Shown here one piece after another: positions 1 to 7,944 of a stretch of DNA of 64,000 nucleotides. The stretch lies in contig CAWCLK010000019.1 of NCBI GenBank assembly GCA_963796225.1, positions 186,001 to 250,000 of the forward strand, given 5' to 3'. Origin of the DNA: CAWCLK01 sp963796225 (GTDB taxonomy: Bacteria > Actinomycetota > Nitriliruptoria > Nitriliruptorales > Nitriliruptoraceae). Both the position numbers and the translations under genes were made by a program. Position 1 is the first letter of the stretch; each line of letters starts with the position of its first letter. The notes beneath the pieces were generated by a model. It ran no database searches. It saw nothing but the letters and a program-made list of their open reading frames with translations, and was not told the DNA's origin.

Positions 1-510
1 GTGCTCTCCATCATCGGCACCGACCGCACCGGCCTGGTCGAGGCGCTCTCCGACGTGGTCGCCGAGCACGGGGGCAGCTGGGAGCGCAGCCACATGACCG
101 AGCTGGCGGGGATGTTCGCCGGCGTGGTCCTCGTCCACGTCCCCGCCGACCGGTCCGACCCCTTCCGCGCCGCCCTCGCCCCGCTGCACGAGCAGGGGCT
201 GATGGACGTCACGCTGCGCCCCGCCGTCGCGCTGGACGACGCCACGACCGAGCCGACGACGCTCGCCTTCGAGGTCGTCGGCGCGGACCGGCCCGGGATC
301 GTCCGCGAGGTCTCCCACGCCCTCACGGCGCTCGGGGTCGGCATCGTCGACCTGCGCACGTGGACCGAGTCCGCCCCCATGGCGGGCAGCCTGCTGTTCC
401 GCGCCGCGGCGGTGGTACGGCTGCCGCGGGGCGTCGAGCGGTGGGACGTGGCCACCGCGCTCGAGGACCTCGCGGACGACCTGATGGTCGACCTCGCCGA
501 GGACGCCTGA
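1..510 (+). CDS. ACT-domain regulator, GcvR-like (probably 5'-truncated by the window)
   Basis: The 169-residue product has two ACT modules, roughly residues 1-75 and 85-165. Each begins with a G-x-DR-x-GLV/GIV turn (GTDRTGLVEAL and GADRPGIVREV), the arrangement of the glycine-cleavage-system repressor GcvR and related amino-acid-sensing proteins. No DNA-binding or catalytic domain is present, so it probably acts through protein contact or ligand sensing in the cytoplasm. The frame is open from base 1, where a GTG lies. Family members usually carry a few more residues before the first motif, so the true start may be upstream of the window. A palindromic repeat and a convergent gene follow. 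The specific glycine-cleavage role is inferred only. Confidence 0.75.
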   Translation: MLSIIGTDRTGLVEALSDVVAEHGGSWERSHMTELAGMFAGVVLVHVPADRSDPFRAALAPLHEQGLMDVTLRPAVALDDATTEPTTLAFEVVGADRPGIVREVSHALTALGVGIVDLRTWTESAPMAGSLLFRAAAVVRLPRGVERWDVATALEDLADDLMVDLAEDA

Positions 511-567
511 GCAGCCTCTCAGCAGGACCGGCCCGCGGGGCGGCGGCGCCCCGGACCCCGCCAGCAA

Positions 568-618
568 CGTTGATGCGGAGGTTCCGCTCATCTGGTGAGC
601 GAAACCTCCGCAGCATCG
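568..618 (+). repeat. 51-bp palindromic repeat element, copy 1
   Basis: CGTTGA, then a 39-nt inverted repeat (574-612; outer arms TGCGGAGGTT and AACCTCCGCA, inner arms CGCTCA and TGAGCG, loop TCTGG, one C-A mismatch), then GCATCG. A second copy with the same asymmetric flanks lies inverted at 54963-55013. It sits between the convergent ends of the ACT gene and the DUF4097-like gene, 13 nt past the latter's stop. There is no U-run, so it is not a classic intrinsic terminator. It may be a REP-like dispersed element. Confidence 0.8.
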
Positions 619-625
619 TCCGGGG

Positions 626-1404
626 TCAGCGCCCCGTGACGGAGATCTCGCCGGCGGTGGTGCGGGCCGTGACGAGGCGGTCGGCGTCGGCCGACTGGTT
701 CACGGACACGGACTCGCTGCCCACCGTCGTGTCGACGTCGACGCGCAGCGGTTCGGTGTCGTCGATGCGCACGTCGATCTCGCCGGCGGTGGTGCGCAGG
801 TCGAGCGACCGCGTGGTGGCGGCGGCCTCGACCTCGATGCGTCCGGCGGTGGTCGCGACCGTGGCCTGCTCACCGGAGAACTCGAGCAGCTCGACCTCGC
901 CGGCGGTGGTCGTCACGGCGACGTCCTCGGTCAGGCCACGCAGCGAGATCCGCCCCGCGGTGGTGTCGACGGCGACACGACTGCGCAGGTCGCGCGGGAC
1001 CTCGACGGTGAACGCGACGCGGCACGACCCCACGTGGAACCCGTCGCAGTCGCCGACCAGCCCCAGCCGGTCGCCGTCGCGTCGCATGGCGACGTCGGCG
1101 TCGCTGAACAGGCCGCTGGTCGCACGGGCCTCGACGGTGATGTCGGCGCGGTCGGTGGCCACGACGGTGACCTCACCGGCGGAGGTGCCGACGACCAGCG
1201 AGCGCACGCCGGCCGCGTCGAAGGTCTCGGACGTGGTGGCCGTGTCGCGCGTGGCGCGGTCGAGGCCCGCCACCAGCAGCAGCAGGCCGAGGACCACGGC
1301 GGTCACGGCCAGCACACGACGGCCGGTCGAACGCGCGGGCCGGGTCGGGGGCGGGGCGGCGTGGAGGTGGGGGTCGGGGTCGGGGAGGGCGTGGAGGTGC
1401 TCAT
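626..1404 (-). CDS. Membrane-anchored DUF4097-like beta-repeat protein (frameshift near the start)
   Basis: After a proline/threonine-rich N-terminus and one membrane segment (VLAVTAVVLGLLLLVAG) comes an extracellular domain of short repeats around the phrase 'TTAGEI/V' (for example TSAGEVTV, TTAGRISL, TTAGEVEL, TTAGEIDV). This is the beta-helical pattern of DUF4097 putative adhesin-type proteins; function unknown. The natural ATG at 1404 encodes MSTSTPSPTP and is out of frame with the rest. One base indel in the C-rich run near 1350-1360 would join them. A GTG near 1441 is the alternative in-frame start. The stop lies 13 nt before the 51-bp repeat. Confidence 0.65.
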
Positions 1405-1512
1405 GGCGGGTCCGATCGGTCGTGGGGACGTCTGCGTCCACTGTCCCACGACCGGACCCCGACGTCCGTCGGGGAGGTCCCCGACCGGCCCCTGAGGTGG
1501 GTCGGGGGACCG

Positions 1513-2797
1513 CTATGTACCGGACCGGCTCGCGGGGGTGAAGTAGGCGTCCCACCGTTCGTCGAGTCGGCGCATGGCCTCCTCGGCGCCGACGGCCTGC
1601 AGGCGTCCGCCCTCGGCGTCCTCGACCAGCCGCAGGGTCCGCAGCTTGGCCAGCCCGTCGTCGACCTCGAAGTCCAGGTCCAGGCCGCACGTGTCGGCCA
1701 GCCAGCCCTCGACGTGGTCGTCGAGCTCCTCGGCGGTCAGCGGCTGGCCCGCGGCGCGCAGGAGCGTCCACGCCAGCAGCGCCTCCTTGACCTCCTCCTC
1801 CTCGGCGTCGTCGACGAGGTGGTGGACCACGCCCATGTCGTTGTCGAGGTTGCGGAAGTACAGGTGGTCCGCCAGGGCCTTGGTGAACTCGAGCTTGCGG
1901 TTGCGGTACTTGGTGACCTGGCGGACGAGGTAGCCGCCGAGGGATCCGAGCCCGGCCCCGAGGGTGACCAGGGTGGCCTGGTCGATCTCGACGGGCTGGT
2001 CCCGGAGCCCCAGCACGAACCCGAGCAGCAGGACCAGCAGACCGAGCGTGGCCAGCGCCTTGGTCACGAGGATGATCACCCCGCTGATCACGGCCGGGAC
2101 CCCGATCATCAGCTTGTCGACGCGTCGCATGCGTGGCTGGACGTTGGGGAACAGCATCTCGAGGTCGGCCCGCGGCACGTCCTGGAACAGCTTCAGCACC
2201 GTGGAGCCGGGCTCGAAGGAACGGTCCTCGGGGTCGTCGAGGTCGTCGATGTCGCCGGCGTCGCGGAAGGTCACCAGCATCAGGACCTTCTCGTAGTTGG
2301 TGAAGACGACGTCCCGGTGGCGCAGCCCCCACCAGGAGCTCACCTGCTCCTCGCGGACGGTCTCGCCCCGCCGGAAGAACAGCACCTCCTCGATGACCGA
2401 CTCGTCGACCTCGAGCCGCAGCTCGACCAGCAATTCCTCCTCGAAGGCCTCGTCGAGGTCGGCGTCGGTCACCTGCTCGAAGTTGCCGTCCTCGAGGAGC
2501 TCACGCAGGCCGTCGTAGAGGCGGCGCCGGGCGTCGGCACGGTCCTGGGCGTCCCAGGTCCGCAGGCTGCGGGTGTCCGGGTCGGGGTCGAACGGCGTGT
2601 AGGCGTCCTTGAGGTCCTCGAGCCGGGTGCGGAAGTCGTGGTGGAACACCGCGGCGAGCAGGTCCGCGAGAGGCCGGAAGGACGCGCAGTCCGAGGACGG
2701 CAGGTCAGGGTGGTCGGCCAGCTGGTCCACGACCTCGCGGCGGCGGACCGCGATGAACCGCTGGGTCGACCCGGGCAGGGTCGGACTCGGGCGACAC
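1513..2797 (-). CDS. DUF3754 (TMEM143-like) membrane protein, one frameshift near the N-terminus
   Basis: Begins with the family-typical RFIAVRRREVVDQL, followed by an acidic soluble region, two central membrane helices (about VPAVISGVIILV and LGLLVLLLGFVLGL) and a KYRNRKLEF..LYFRNLDND motif near the C-terminus. This pattern matches DUF3754/TMEM143 proteins, which have no established bacterial function. The likely GTG start at 2797 (reading SPESDPARVDP) is one base out of frame with RFIAV, so a base seems lost in the CCC run near 2770. It is divergent from the DUF1330 gene. Family assignment is from motif memory, not a search. Confidence 0.6.
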
Positions 2798-2886
2798 GGG
2801 AGGCCTCGGGGAGGTGGTGGGCAGGTCGCACGACGACCGTAGCCCGCGTGCCAGACTGGCGCCCCGCCCGTCGAGGAGGACCCCCC

Positions 2887-3318
2887 ATCGGCCACATCGA
2901 ACCCACCCAGGAAGCCGGCGCCGCGTTCGCGCGCCGCGACATCGAGGGACCGGTCGTCATGCTCAACCTGCTGCGGTTCCGCGAGCAGGCGGACTACGCC
3001 CGCTCCCCGGAGCTGACACCGGACGAGCCCGTCTCGGGGCGTGCCGCCTACCGCCGGTACGAGGCGAACACGCTGCCGCTGCTGCAGGCAGCCGGCGGCG
3101 AGGTCGTGTACTACGCCGAGGGCGGCGGGGCGCTGATCGGGCCCGCCGACGAGCGATGGGACCTGGTCCTGCTGGTCCGCTACCCCAGTCGGGACGCGTT
3201 CCTCTCCATGACCTCGGACCCGGCCTACCTGGCGGGGGTGGGGCACCGGACGGCGGCGCTGGAGGACTCGCGACTGGTGCCGACGGTCACGCCCGCGGTG
3301 ACGGCGACCCAGCGTTAG
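2887..3318 (+). CDS. DUF1330-family protein, apparent ATC start
   Basis: A 143-residue protein with the ferredoxin-like alpha/beta pattern of DUF1330 (VVMLNLLRFREQADY; GRAAYRRYEANTLPLL; GGEVVYYAEGGG; WDLVLLVRYPSRDAFLSM; DPAYLAGVGHRTAALEDSRLV). The biochemical role of the family is unknown; the fold resembles EthD/ABM dimeric barrels. A strong Shine-Dalgarno sequence, GAGGAGGA at 2873-2880, is followed six bases later by ATC, and no ATG/GTG/TTG is suitably placed. The start is therefore a non-standard ATC, a misread base, or the in-frame GTG at 2849 ahead of the Shine-Dalgarno. Confidence 0.65.
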   Translation: MGHIEPTQEAGAAFARRDIEGPVVMLNLLRFREQADYARSPELTPDEPVSGRAAYRRYEANTLPLLQAAGGEVVYYAEGGGALIGPADERWDLVLLVRYPSRDAFLSMTSDPAYLAGVGHRTAALEDSRLVPTVTPAVTATQR

Positions 3319-3353
3319 CCTCGTACCGACGCCGCCCCGACGAAGGCCCGCCC

Positions 3354-3774
3354 ATGTCGACACCGCCGCTGCCCGGGCAGCTGGTCGCCATCGACCCGTC
3401 CGAGTGCATCGACCTGCTCGGGCGAGGCGCCGTGGGTGCGCATCGGGTTCGTCGTGGACGGCGAGCCCACGGTCCTGCCCGTCAACGCGCTGCTGCACGA
3501 GGACGCGATCTACTTCCGCACGGCGTCGGGCTCGAAGCTGGGGTCGGCGGCCGCGGACGCGGTCGTGGCCATCGAGGCGGACGGCGGCGACACCGACGCA
3601 CGCATCGGCTGGAGCGTGGTCGCCCGCGGCCGTGCCTCGATCGTCACCGACGACGAGCTGGAGCAGGCCCTGTACGCCGAGCCCTTCGAGCCGTGGGCGG
3701 TCCCCGACACCCGCCAGTTCTGGGTGCGGGTCGAGGTGGACACCGTCAGCGGGCGCCGGATCCTGCGCCCCTGA
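3354..3774 (+). CDS. Pyridoxamine 5'-phosphate oxidase-like flavin-binding protein (one frameshift)
   Basis: The sequence follows the split-barrel PNPOx-like family: ECIDLLGRGAVG, then RIGFVVDGEPTVLPVNALL, IYFRTASGSKL, VAIEADGG, GWSVVARGRA and a C-terminal FWVRVEVDTVSGRRI. Such proteins bind FMN or F420 and often act as small oxidoreductases; the substrate cannot be predicted. The ATG at 3354 and the conserved body are one base out of register near 3435 (gtgggtgcgcatc, where GG-CGC-ATC is expected), which indicates a single inserted base. It is the last gene before a convergent lipoprotein gene. Confidence 0.7.
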
Positions 3775-3775
3775 C

Positions 3776-3789
3776 CGCCCCGCGGGGCG
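3776..3789. terminator. Perfect 14-bp palindrome between convergent genes
   Basis: CGCCCCGCGGGGCG lies in the 21-bp gap between the ends of the PNPOx-like and lipoprotein genes. With no loop bases it would be a poor RNA hairpin, and no T-run follows. A bidirectional termination role is inferred from position only. Confidence 0.3.
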
Positions 3790-3795
3790 CTCGCC

Positions 3796-4869
3796 TCAGC
3801 CGATGGTCGCCGAGGCCAGCTCGTTCCCTGCCGCGTCGTCGGCACGCACGTCGAGCGGGGTCCGGATCGCGTCGTAGGCGAACAGCGACCCGCCCTCGGT
3901 CGGGGTCGTGATGCCGCCGTACGGGGCGCTGGCCGCATCGCTCTCGACGACCGCGGCGAGCGCGGGGGCCAGCCCGGCCACGACCTGCTGGTCACCCGAC
4001 GTCAGGATCGTGCCGGCGATCTCGTCGCCGCCGAAGGAGACGTCGCAGGACTCGTCGACCACGTCGTCGCTGGGGCTGCCGGCATGGAGCCGGAAGCACC
4101 CCTCGGCGGTGTCGTAGGTCACGGCGAAGGGCGTGCCCCCGCCCTCGGCGCGCGTGACGACGATCGGCGTCGCGTCGGTGGCGTCGGATGGTGATGCGGA
4201 CACGGTCTGGGCGATCCGGTCAAGGGCCTGTGCCGCGAGGTCGAAGTCGGCGCCGCTGGAGGGATTCGCGCTCATCACGAGCGTGCCGCCCCGCTCGTCG
4301 GTGCCGGGATCGAGGTCGACCAGGACCAGCTGCACGGCTTCGCCCTCGGGGCGGATGCCCTGACCCGCGGCGCCGCCGCGGATGCGGACGGCCTGGTAGC
4401 CGCTTCGCGCGCCGGTCCACCGGATCTCGCCGTCGATCGACTCGGTGCTCGACACGTCGCGAAAGTCGGCGTCGGTCACGTCGATGTGAATGGCCGCGTC
4501 GGGCTCGGTGCCCTGGGCCAGCTCGTCCAGCTCGGGGTCGAGGAACTCGCAGGTGCCCTCCTCGACCTGCCAGCCGTCGGGCACGGCGTAGGTGATCGCA
4601 TCAACGCCGGGCGCGTCGGTGGCGTCGAGCTCGCAGGTCCCCGACATCGCGGGCACGCCCGCCTCGGTGGAGGTGGAGGTGTCCGTGGGGCGGGGCGTGG
4701 TCGTGTCGGTCGCACCCGGGCGCGTGGTGACCGTCTCGGTCTGGGTGGCCGTGACCGTCTCGGTGTCCGTGGAGCCGGCCGGGTCGGTGGTGTCGTCGCC
4801 CGTGCACGCGGTCAGCGCGAGGGCGCCGGCCGCGGCCAGGACGAGCGGCGTGTGTCGGATCGTCTGCAT
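3796..4869 (-). CDS. Secreted lipoprotein of unknown function
   Basis: A 357-residue protein with a type II signal peptide (LVLAAAGALALTACTGDD; lipobox L-T-A-C), then a Thr-rich linker (TETVTATQTETVTTRPG) and a mixed alpha/beta domain with several cysteines (TCELDA, GTCEFLD, GCFRLH, SCDVSF). These suggest disulfides outside the membrane. No enzyme motif was recognised. The start at 4869 gives a clean signal peptide. It is convergent with the PNPOx-like gene and divergent from the DUF1326 gene across 262 bp that contain no gene; I see no clear promoter or operator there. Confidence 0.75.
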   Translation of the reverse strand: MQTIRHTPLVLAAAGALALTACTGDDTTDPAGSTDTETVTATQTETVTTRPGATDTTTPRPTDTSTSTEAGVPAMSGTCELDATDAPGVDAITYAVPDGWQVEEGTCEFLDPELDELAQGTEPDAAIHIDVTDADFRDVSSTESIDGEIRWTGARSGYQAVRIRGGAAGQGIRPEGEAVQLVLVDLDPGTDERGGTLVMSANPSSGADFDLAAQALDRIAQTVSASPSDATDATPIVVTRAEGGGTPFAVTYDTAEGCFRLHAGSPSDDVVDESCDVSFGGDEIAGTILTSGDQQVVAGLAPALAAVVESDAASAPYGGITTPTEGGSLFAYDAIRTPLDVRADDAAGNELASATIG

Positions 4870-5131
4870 GGTGGGGGTCCGCAGGACCGGGGACGTGGTG
4901 CGCCACCATCGTGGGGACCGCCCCCGGGCCTCGACCACCCCGGCGCCCCCGACGATCGTGGGGGCGATCGGGCGCAACCAGGACGGGGCGCTGCGCGTCG
5001 GGGCACTGGCCGCGACCGGGGTCGCGCGTGACTGTCCCTCGACGAACGCGACGGATCGGCGCATGCTGGGACGGTGGTCGGGCACGGACGATGCCGGTAC
5101 GGGGCGATCGCACGGGACGGAGGAGAGGCCC

Positions 5132-5740
5132 ATGGGCTGGAGCATGTCCGGCACGTACTTCGAGAACTGCAACTGCGACGTCATCTGTCCGTGCACGTGG
5201 TCCGGGTTCCAACAGGCCGCGACCCACGACCGCTGCCTCGCCTTCCTCGCGTTCCACGTCGACGAGGGCGACATCGACGGCGTGGACGTGGCGGGGCGGA
5301 CGTTCGCGATGGTGCTCGACACGCCTGCGGTGATGGCCGAGGGCGGCTGGAAGGTCGGCGTGCTGCTCGACGACGGCGCCGACGATGCCCAGGTCGCCGG
5401 CATGCAGCAGGTCCTGTCCGGACAGGCCGGCGGGGTCCCTGCGATGCTCGCTCCGCTGATCGGCGAGATCGTGGGGCTCGAGCAGGTGCCGGTCACGTTC
5501 GAGGAGACCGACGGCCAGCACCGTGCCAGCTTCGGCGACGGCACGCGACTCGCCGTCTCCGACATCCATGCGACCGACGACATCGACGAGCCGGTGCGGA
5601 TGACCAACATCTTCCACCCGGCCAACTCGACCCTGACCATGTCGCGGGGCCACGACGGCAACCAGGTGGAGGCCTTCGGCATCGCCTTCGCCGGGGCGGG
5701 CACGAGCGGGTTCTCCGCACCGTTCGCCTGGGAGGGGTGA
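5132..5740 (+). CDS. DUF1326-family cysteine-rich protein
   Basis: A 202-residue cytoplasmic protein opening with WSMSGTYFENCNCDVICPC, the hallmark of DUF1326. The C-x-C-x3-C-x-C cluster looks like a soft-metal site. The body is beta-rich, with a conserved FHPANSTLTMSRG loop near the C-terminus. The Shine-Dalgarno GGAGGAGAGG precedes the ATG at 5132; an ATG at 5144 is a shorter alternative. It overlaps the DUF2182 gene by 4 bp (GTGA), so the two are translationally coupled. DUF1326 and DUF2182 genes are often neighbours. A joint metal-handling role is inferred from the Cys and Met motifs. Confidence 0.8.
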   Translation: MGWSMSGTYFENCNCDVICPCTWSGFQQAATHDRCLAFLAFHVDEGDIDGVDVAGRTFAMVLDTPAVMAEGGWKVGVLLDDGADDAQVAGMQQVLSGQAGGVPAMLAPLIGEIVGLEQVPVTFEETDGQHRASFGDGTRLAVSDIHATDDIDEPVRMTNIFHPANSTLTMSRGHDGNQVEAFGIAFAGAGTSGFSAPFAWEG

Positions 5741-6517
5741 GCACTTCCGGCGCCACCCAGCCGGTCGTCCTGCGGTGGACGCCGCAGCTGGTGGCCCTGC
5801 TCGTGGTCGCCGCGGCCCTCTGGCTCCTGACGCTGGACCGCGCCGCGGGCATGGGCGCGGCGGACGCCATGGGCGGCATGGGCACCATGGGCGCGGCCGG
5901 CGGGACCATGGGACTGTCGGTCGGCGCGTTCGCGGCGATGTGGGCCCTGATGATGGCCGCGATGATGCTGCCGTCGGTGGCGCCCGGTGGCCGTCCTGTA
6001 CGCGCGCACGTTCACCGAGCGGCGCGCGCTCCGCCTGACGGTGTTCACATCGACCTACCTGCTCGCCTGGGCCCTGTCGGCACTGCCGGCCTGGGTGCTG
6101 CTGCGGGGCGTGGACGAGGTGACGGGTTCGGGGCGGGGCGCCACGGCACTCGCGTCCGCGGTCCTGGTGGTGGTGGGCGCCTGGCAGCTCAGCGCCCTGA
6201 AGGAACGATGCCTGAGCCACTGTCGCTCGCCGATCGGCCAGCTGTTCCGCTACGGCTCCTGGCGCGGCCCCGGTCGTGACGTCCGCGTCGCCGCGCACCA
6301 CGCCGTGTACTGCCTCGGTTGCTGCTGGGGTCTGATGGCGGTCTTCGTGGTCTCCGGCGCGATGCACGTCGGGGCGATGGTGGGCCTGGCCGCGGTGGTC
6401 GCGGCGGAGAAGCTGCTGCCCTGGGGCCGCCAGCTGTCACGGGCCACGGGGGTCCTGGCCCTGGGCGCGGCCGTCGCCGTGTGGTGGGTCCCCGCCCTGG
6501 CGCCCGGACTCGCCTGA
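5737..6517 (+). CDS. DUF2182 predicted metal-binding membrane protein (one frameshift)
   Basis: A multispanning membrane protein. After the first helix (LVALLVVAAALWLLTL) comes a methionine-rich stretch (MGAADAMGGMGTMG), then the family signature AMWALMMAAMMLPSVAP, further helices and a conserved cysteine cluster (KERCLSHCRSP, VYCLGCCWGLM). The frame breaks near 5983: gcgcccggtggcc should read GCG-CCG-GTG-GCC, so an extra C in a C-run is likely. With that corrected the protein is about 260 residues. It starts at a GTG inside the stop of the DUF1326 gene. The family is annotated as metal-binding; copper is my inference from Met/Cys content. Confidence 0.75.
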
Positions 6518-6544
6518 TCCTGCCGGAGCGGCTGGCTCGGGCGT

Positions 6545-6566
6545 TCGCATACCGTTTGGTATGCGA
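6545..6566. promoter_or_regulatory. 9-bp perfect inverted repeat upstream of an acetyltransferase gene
   Basis: TCGCATACC-GTTT-GGTATGCGA. It is AT-richer than its surroundings and overlaps a possible -10 (GATACT, 6565-6570) about 36 bp ahead of the GTG at 6607. The shape suits an operator for a dimeric repressor of the acetyltransferase gene. No regulator is encoded next to it. Confidence 0.5.
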
Positions 6567-6606
6567 TACTGGGGCCGACCCCGTCCCCCGTGACAGGCCC
6601 GTCCCC

Positions 6607-7227
6607 GTGACCGCCGAGCTCGCCGCGCTGTCCGCCCACCAGGTCCCCGAAGCCACGGCACTGTGCGTCCGGGCCTTCGCGGACTACCCGCTCCTCACCT
6701 CGCTGTTCCCCGGCCCGGCCGACCGGCGCGCTCCGCTGACGGCCGTCTTCTACGGCCGCACCATCGAGGACTGCCTGGCCCACGGGCGCGTGGATGTGGT
6801 GATCGAGGACGGGGAGGTCCGGGCCGTCGCGGCGTGGCTGCCCCCGGGCACCTACCCGATGTCGCTGCGGCGGACCCTGCGGTTCGCGCCGCTGGTCGGG
6901 TGGGTCCTGCGGCGCTGGCCGGGGCGCGCGGTGAAGGGTGTGCAGGCGCTGGCCCGGCTCGAGTCGCACCATCCCGCCGACCCACCCCACTGGTACCTCG
7001 CGGCGATCGCGGTGGACCCGCCGCACCAGCGCCGGGGCCTCGGCAGCCAGGTGATCCGGCCCGTCCTCGACCTCGCGCAGGAGCGGGGCGAGGACGTCTT
7101 CCTCGAGACCGCGAAGGCCGACAACGCCGCCTGGTATGCGCGACTGGGCTTCGACGTGGAGGTCGAGGCGCCGTGCTTCCCCGGCGGACCCCCGCAGTGG
7201 TTCATGCGGCGAACACCCGCCCCATGA
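6607..7227 (+). CDS. GNAT-family N-acetyltransferase
   Basis: A 206-residue acetyl-CoA-dependent acetyltransferase. Motif A is HWYLAAIAVDPPHQRRGLGSQVI, with the Q/R-x-x-G-x-G/A acetyl-CoA loop; motif B is FLETAKADNAAWYARLGFDVE. The N-terminal half (ATALCVRAFADYPLLTSLFPG) is typical of the fungal/actinobacterial small-molecule GNAT group. The substrate is unknown. GTG 6607 is the first start compatible with the fold. The palindrome at 6545-6566 probably controls it. It is followed 25 bp later by a second, unrelated GNAT gene with its own leaderless-type promoter. Confidence 0.8.
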   Translation: MTAELAALSAHQVPEATALCVRAFADYPLLTSLFPGPADRRAPLTAVFYGRTIEDCLAHGRVDVVIEDGEVRAVAAWLPPGTYPMSLRRTLRFAPLVGWVLRRWPGRAVKGVQALARLESHHPADPPHWYLAAIAVDPPHQRRGLGSQVIRPVLDLAQERGEDVFLETAKADNAAWYARLGFDVEVEAPCFPGGPPQWFMRRTPAP

Positions 7228-7239
7228 CCCGGGCGCGCG

Positions 7240-7245
7240 TAGCGT
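7240..7245 (+). promoter_or_regulatory. Leaderless-type -10 box (TAGCGT)
   Basis: TAGCGT ends 7 nt before the ATG at 7253, the spacing expected when transcription starts at the start codon. No Shine-Dalgarno sequence is present. Confidence 0.5.
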
Positions 7246-7252
7246 TCGGTCC

Positions 7253-7702
7253 ATGGAGATCCGGGAGGCGACGGCCGCGGACGTGCCGGCCATCGTGGCC
7301 CTGCTGGCCAGCGACCAGCTGGGCCAGCACCGCGAACAGGTCGACGGGCCACTCGACGACGCCTACGCCCGGGCGTTCGCAGCCATCGACGCGGACCCGA
7401 ACAACCTGCTCGTCGTCGGCGTCGAGGACGGCGCGGTGGTGGCGACGCTCCAGCTGACGTTCATCCCCTACCTCACCCACCGCGGCAGCCTCCGGGCCCA
7501 GGTCGAGGCCGTGCGGGTGAGCGACGACCGGCGGGGCCAGGGGCTCGGCGAGCAGCTCATGCGCTGGGCCGAGCAGCAGGCTCGCACCCGCGGCTGCGCG
7601 ATGATCCAGCTGACCAGCAACAAGGCACGCGGGGACGCCCACCGGTTCTACGAACGCCTCGGCTACACCGCGACGCACGAGGGGTTCAAGCAGGCGCTGT
7701 GA
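7253..7702 (+). CDS. GNAT-family N-acetyltransferase
   Basis: A compact 149-residue GNAT protein. It opens with MEIREATAADVPAIVALL, has the acetyl-CoA loop in VEAVRVSDDRRGQGLGEQLM, and motif B in IQLTSNKARGDAHRFYERLGYTATHEGFKQ. This 'TSNKxRxDAHRFYExLGY' ending is common in small bacterial acetyltransferases that modify free amino acids, amines or antibiotics; the substrate is not predictable. The mRNA looks leaderless, with TAGCGT 7 nt upstream and no ribosome binding site. Confidence 0.85.
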   Translation: MEIREATAADVPAIVALLASDQLGQHREQVDGPLDDAYARAFAAIDADPNNLLVVGVEDGAVVATLQLTFIPYLTHRGSLRAQVEAVRVSDDRRGQGLGEQLMRWAEQQARTRGCAMIQLTSNKARGDAHRFYERLGYTATHEGFKQAL

Positions 7703-7719
7703 CCGGGCTGTGACCGGGC

Positions 7720-7841
7720 TGTGGATGGCGGTGGGGGTCGCGCGGAGGGTGTCGCGGGGCGCGCGCGGAACCTGTGGATCAGCCACGATCTGTCCTGTCC
7801 GAGAGGGCTCTGTCCTGTGGATTCAGGGCCCGGATCCACAG
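7720..7841. other. Gene-free stretch with four CTGTGGAT motifs
   Basis: The 242-bp gap before the HNH gene contains CTGTGGAT near 7722, 7773 and 7815-7822, and an inverted copy (ATCCACAG) at 7834-7841. The last two form an 8-bp inverted repeat with an 11-nt loop. A tandem 'ctgtgaccggg' duplication starts it (about 7699-7722). TGTGGAT resembles the core of a DnaA box, but there is no replication gene nearby, so origin function is unlikely. Confidence 0.45.
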
Positions 7842-7944
7842 ATTCGTCGATCTGTCCCCAGATGTGGCCGAGGCCCTTGCGGCGGCGGGGCGGGGCGTGG
7901 CACGGTGACCGAACTCGAACACACGATCGGACTGGAGCCCCCGC

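Noticed and set aside
571..616. CRISPR repeat
   Set aside because: The two palindrome copies are 54 kb apart with no spacer array; no cas genes were seen.
7720..7841. Replication origin based on DnaA-box-like words
   Set aside because: No dnaA, dnaN, gyrase or ribosomal L34 gene nearby and too few boxes for an actinobacterial oriC.
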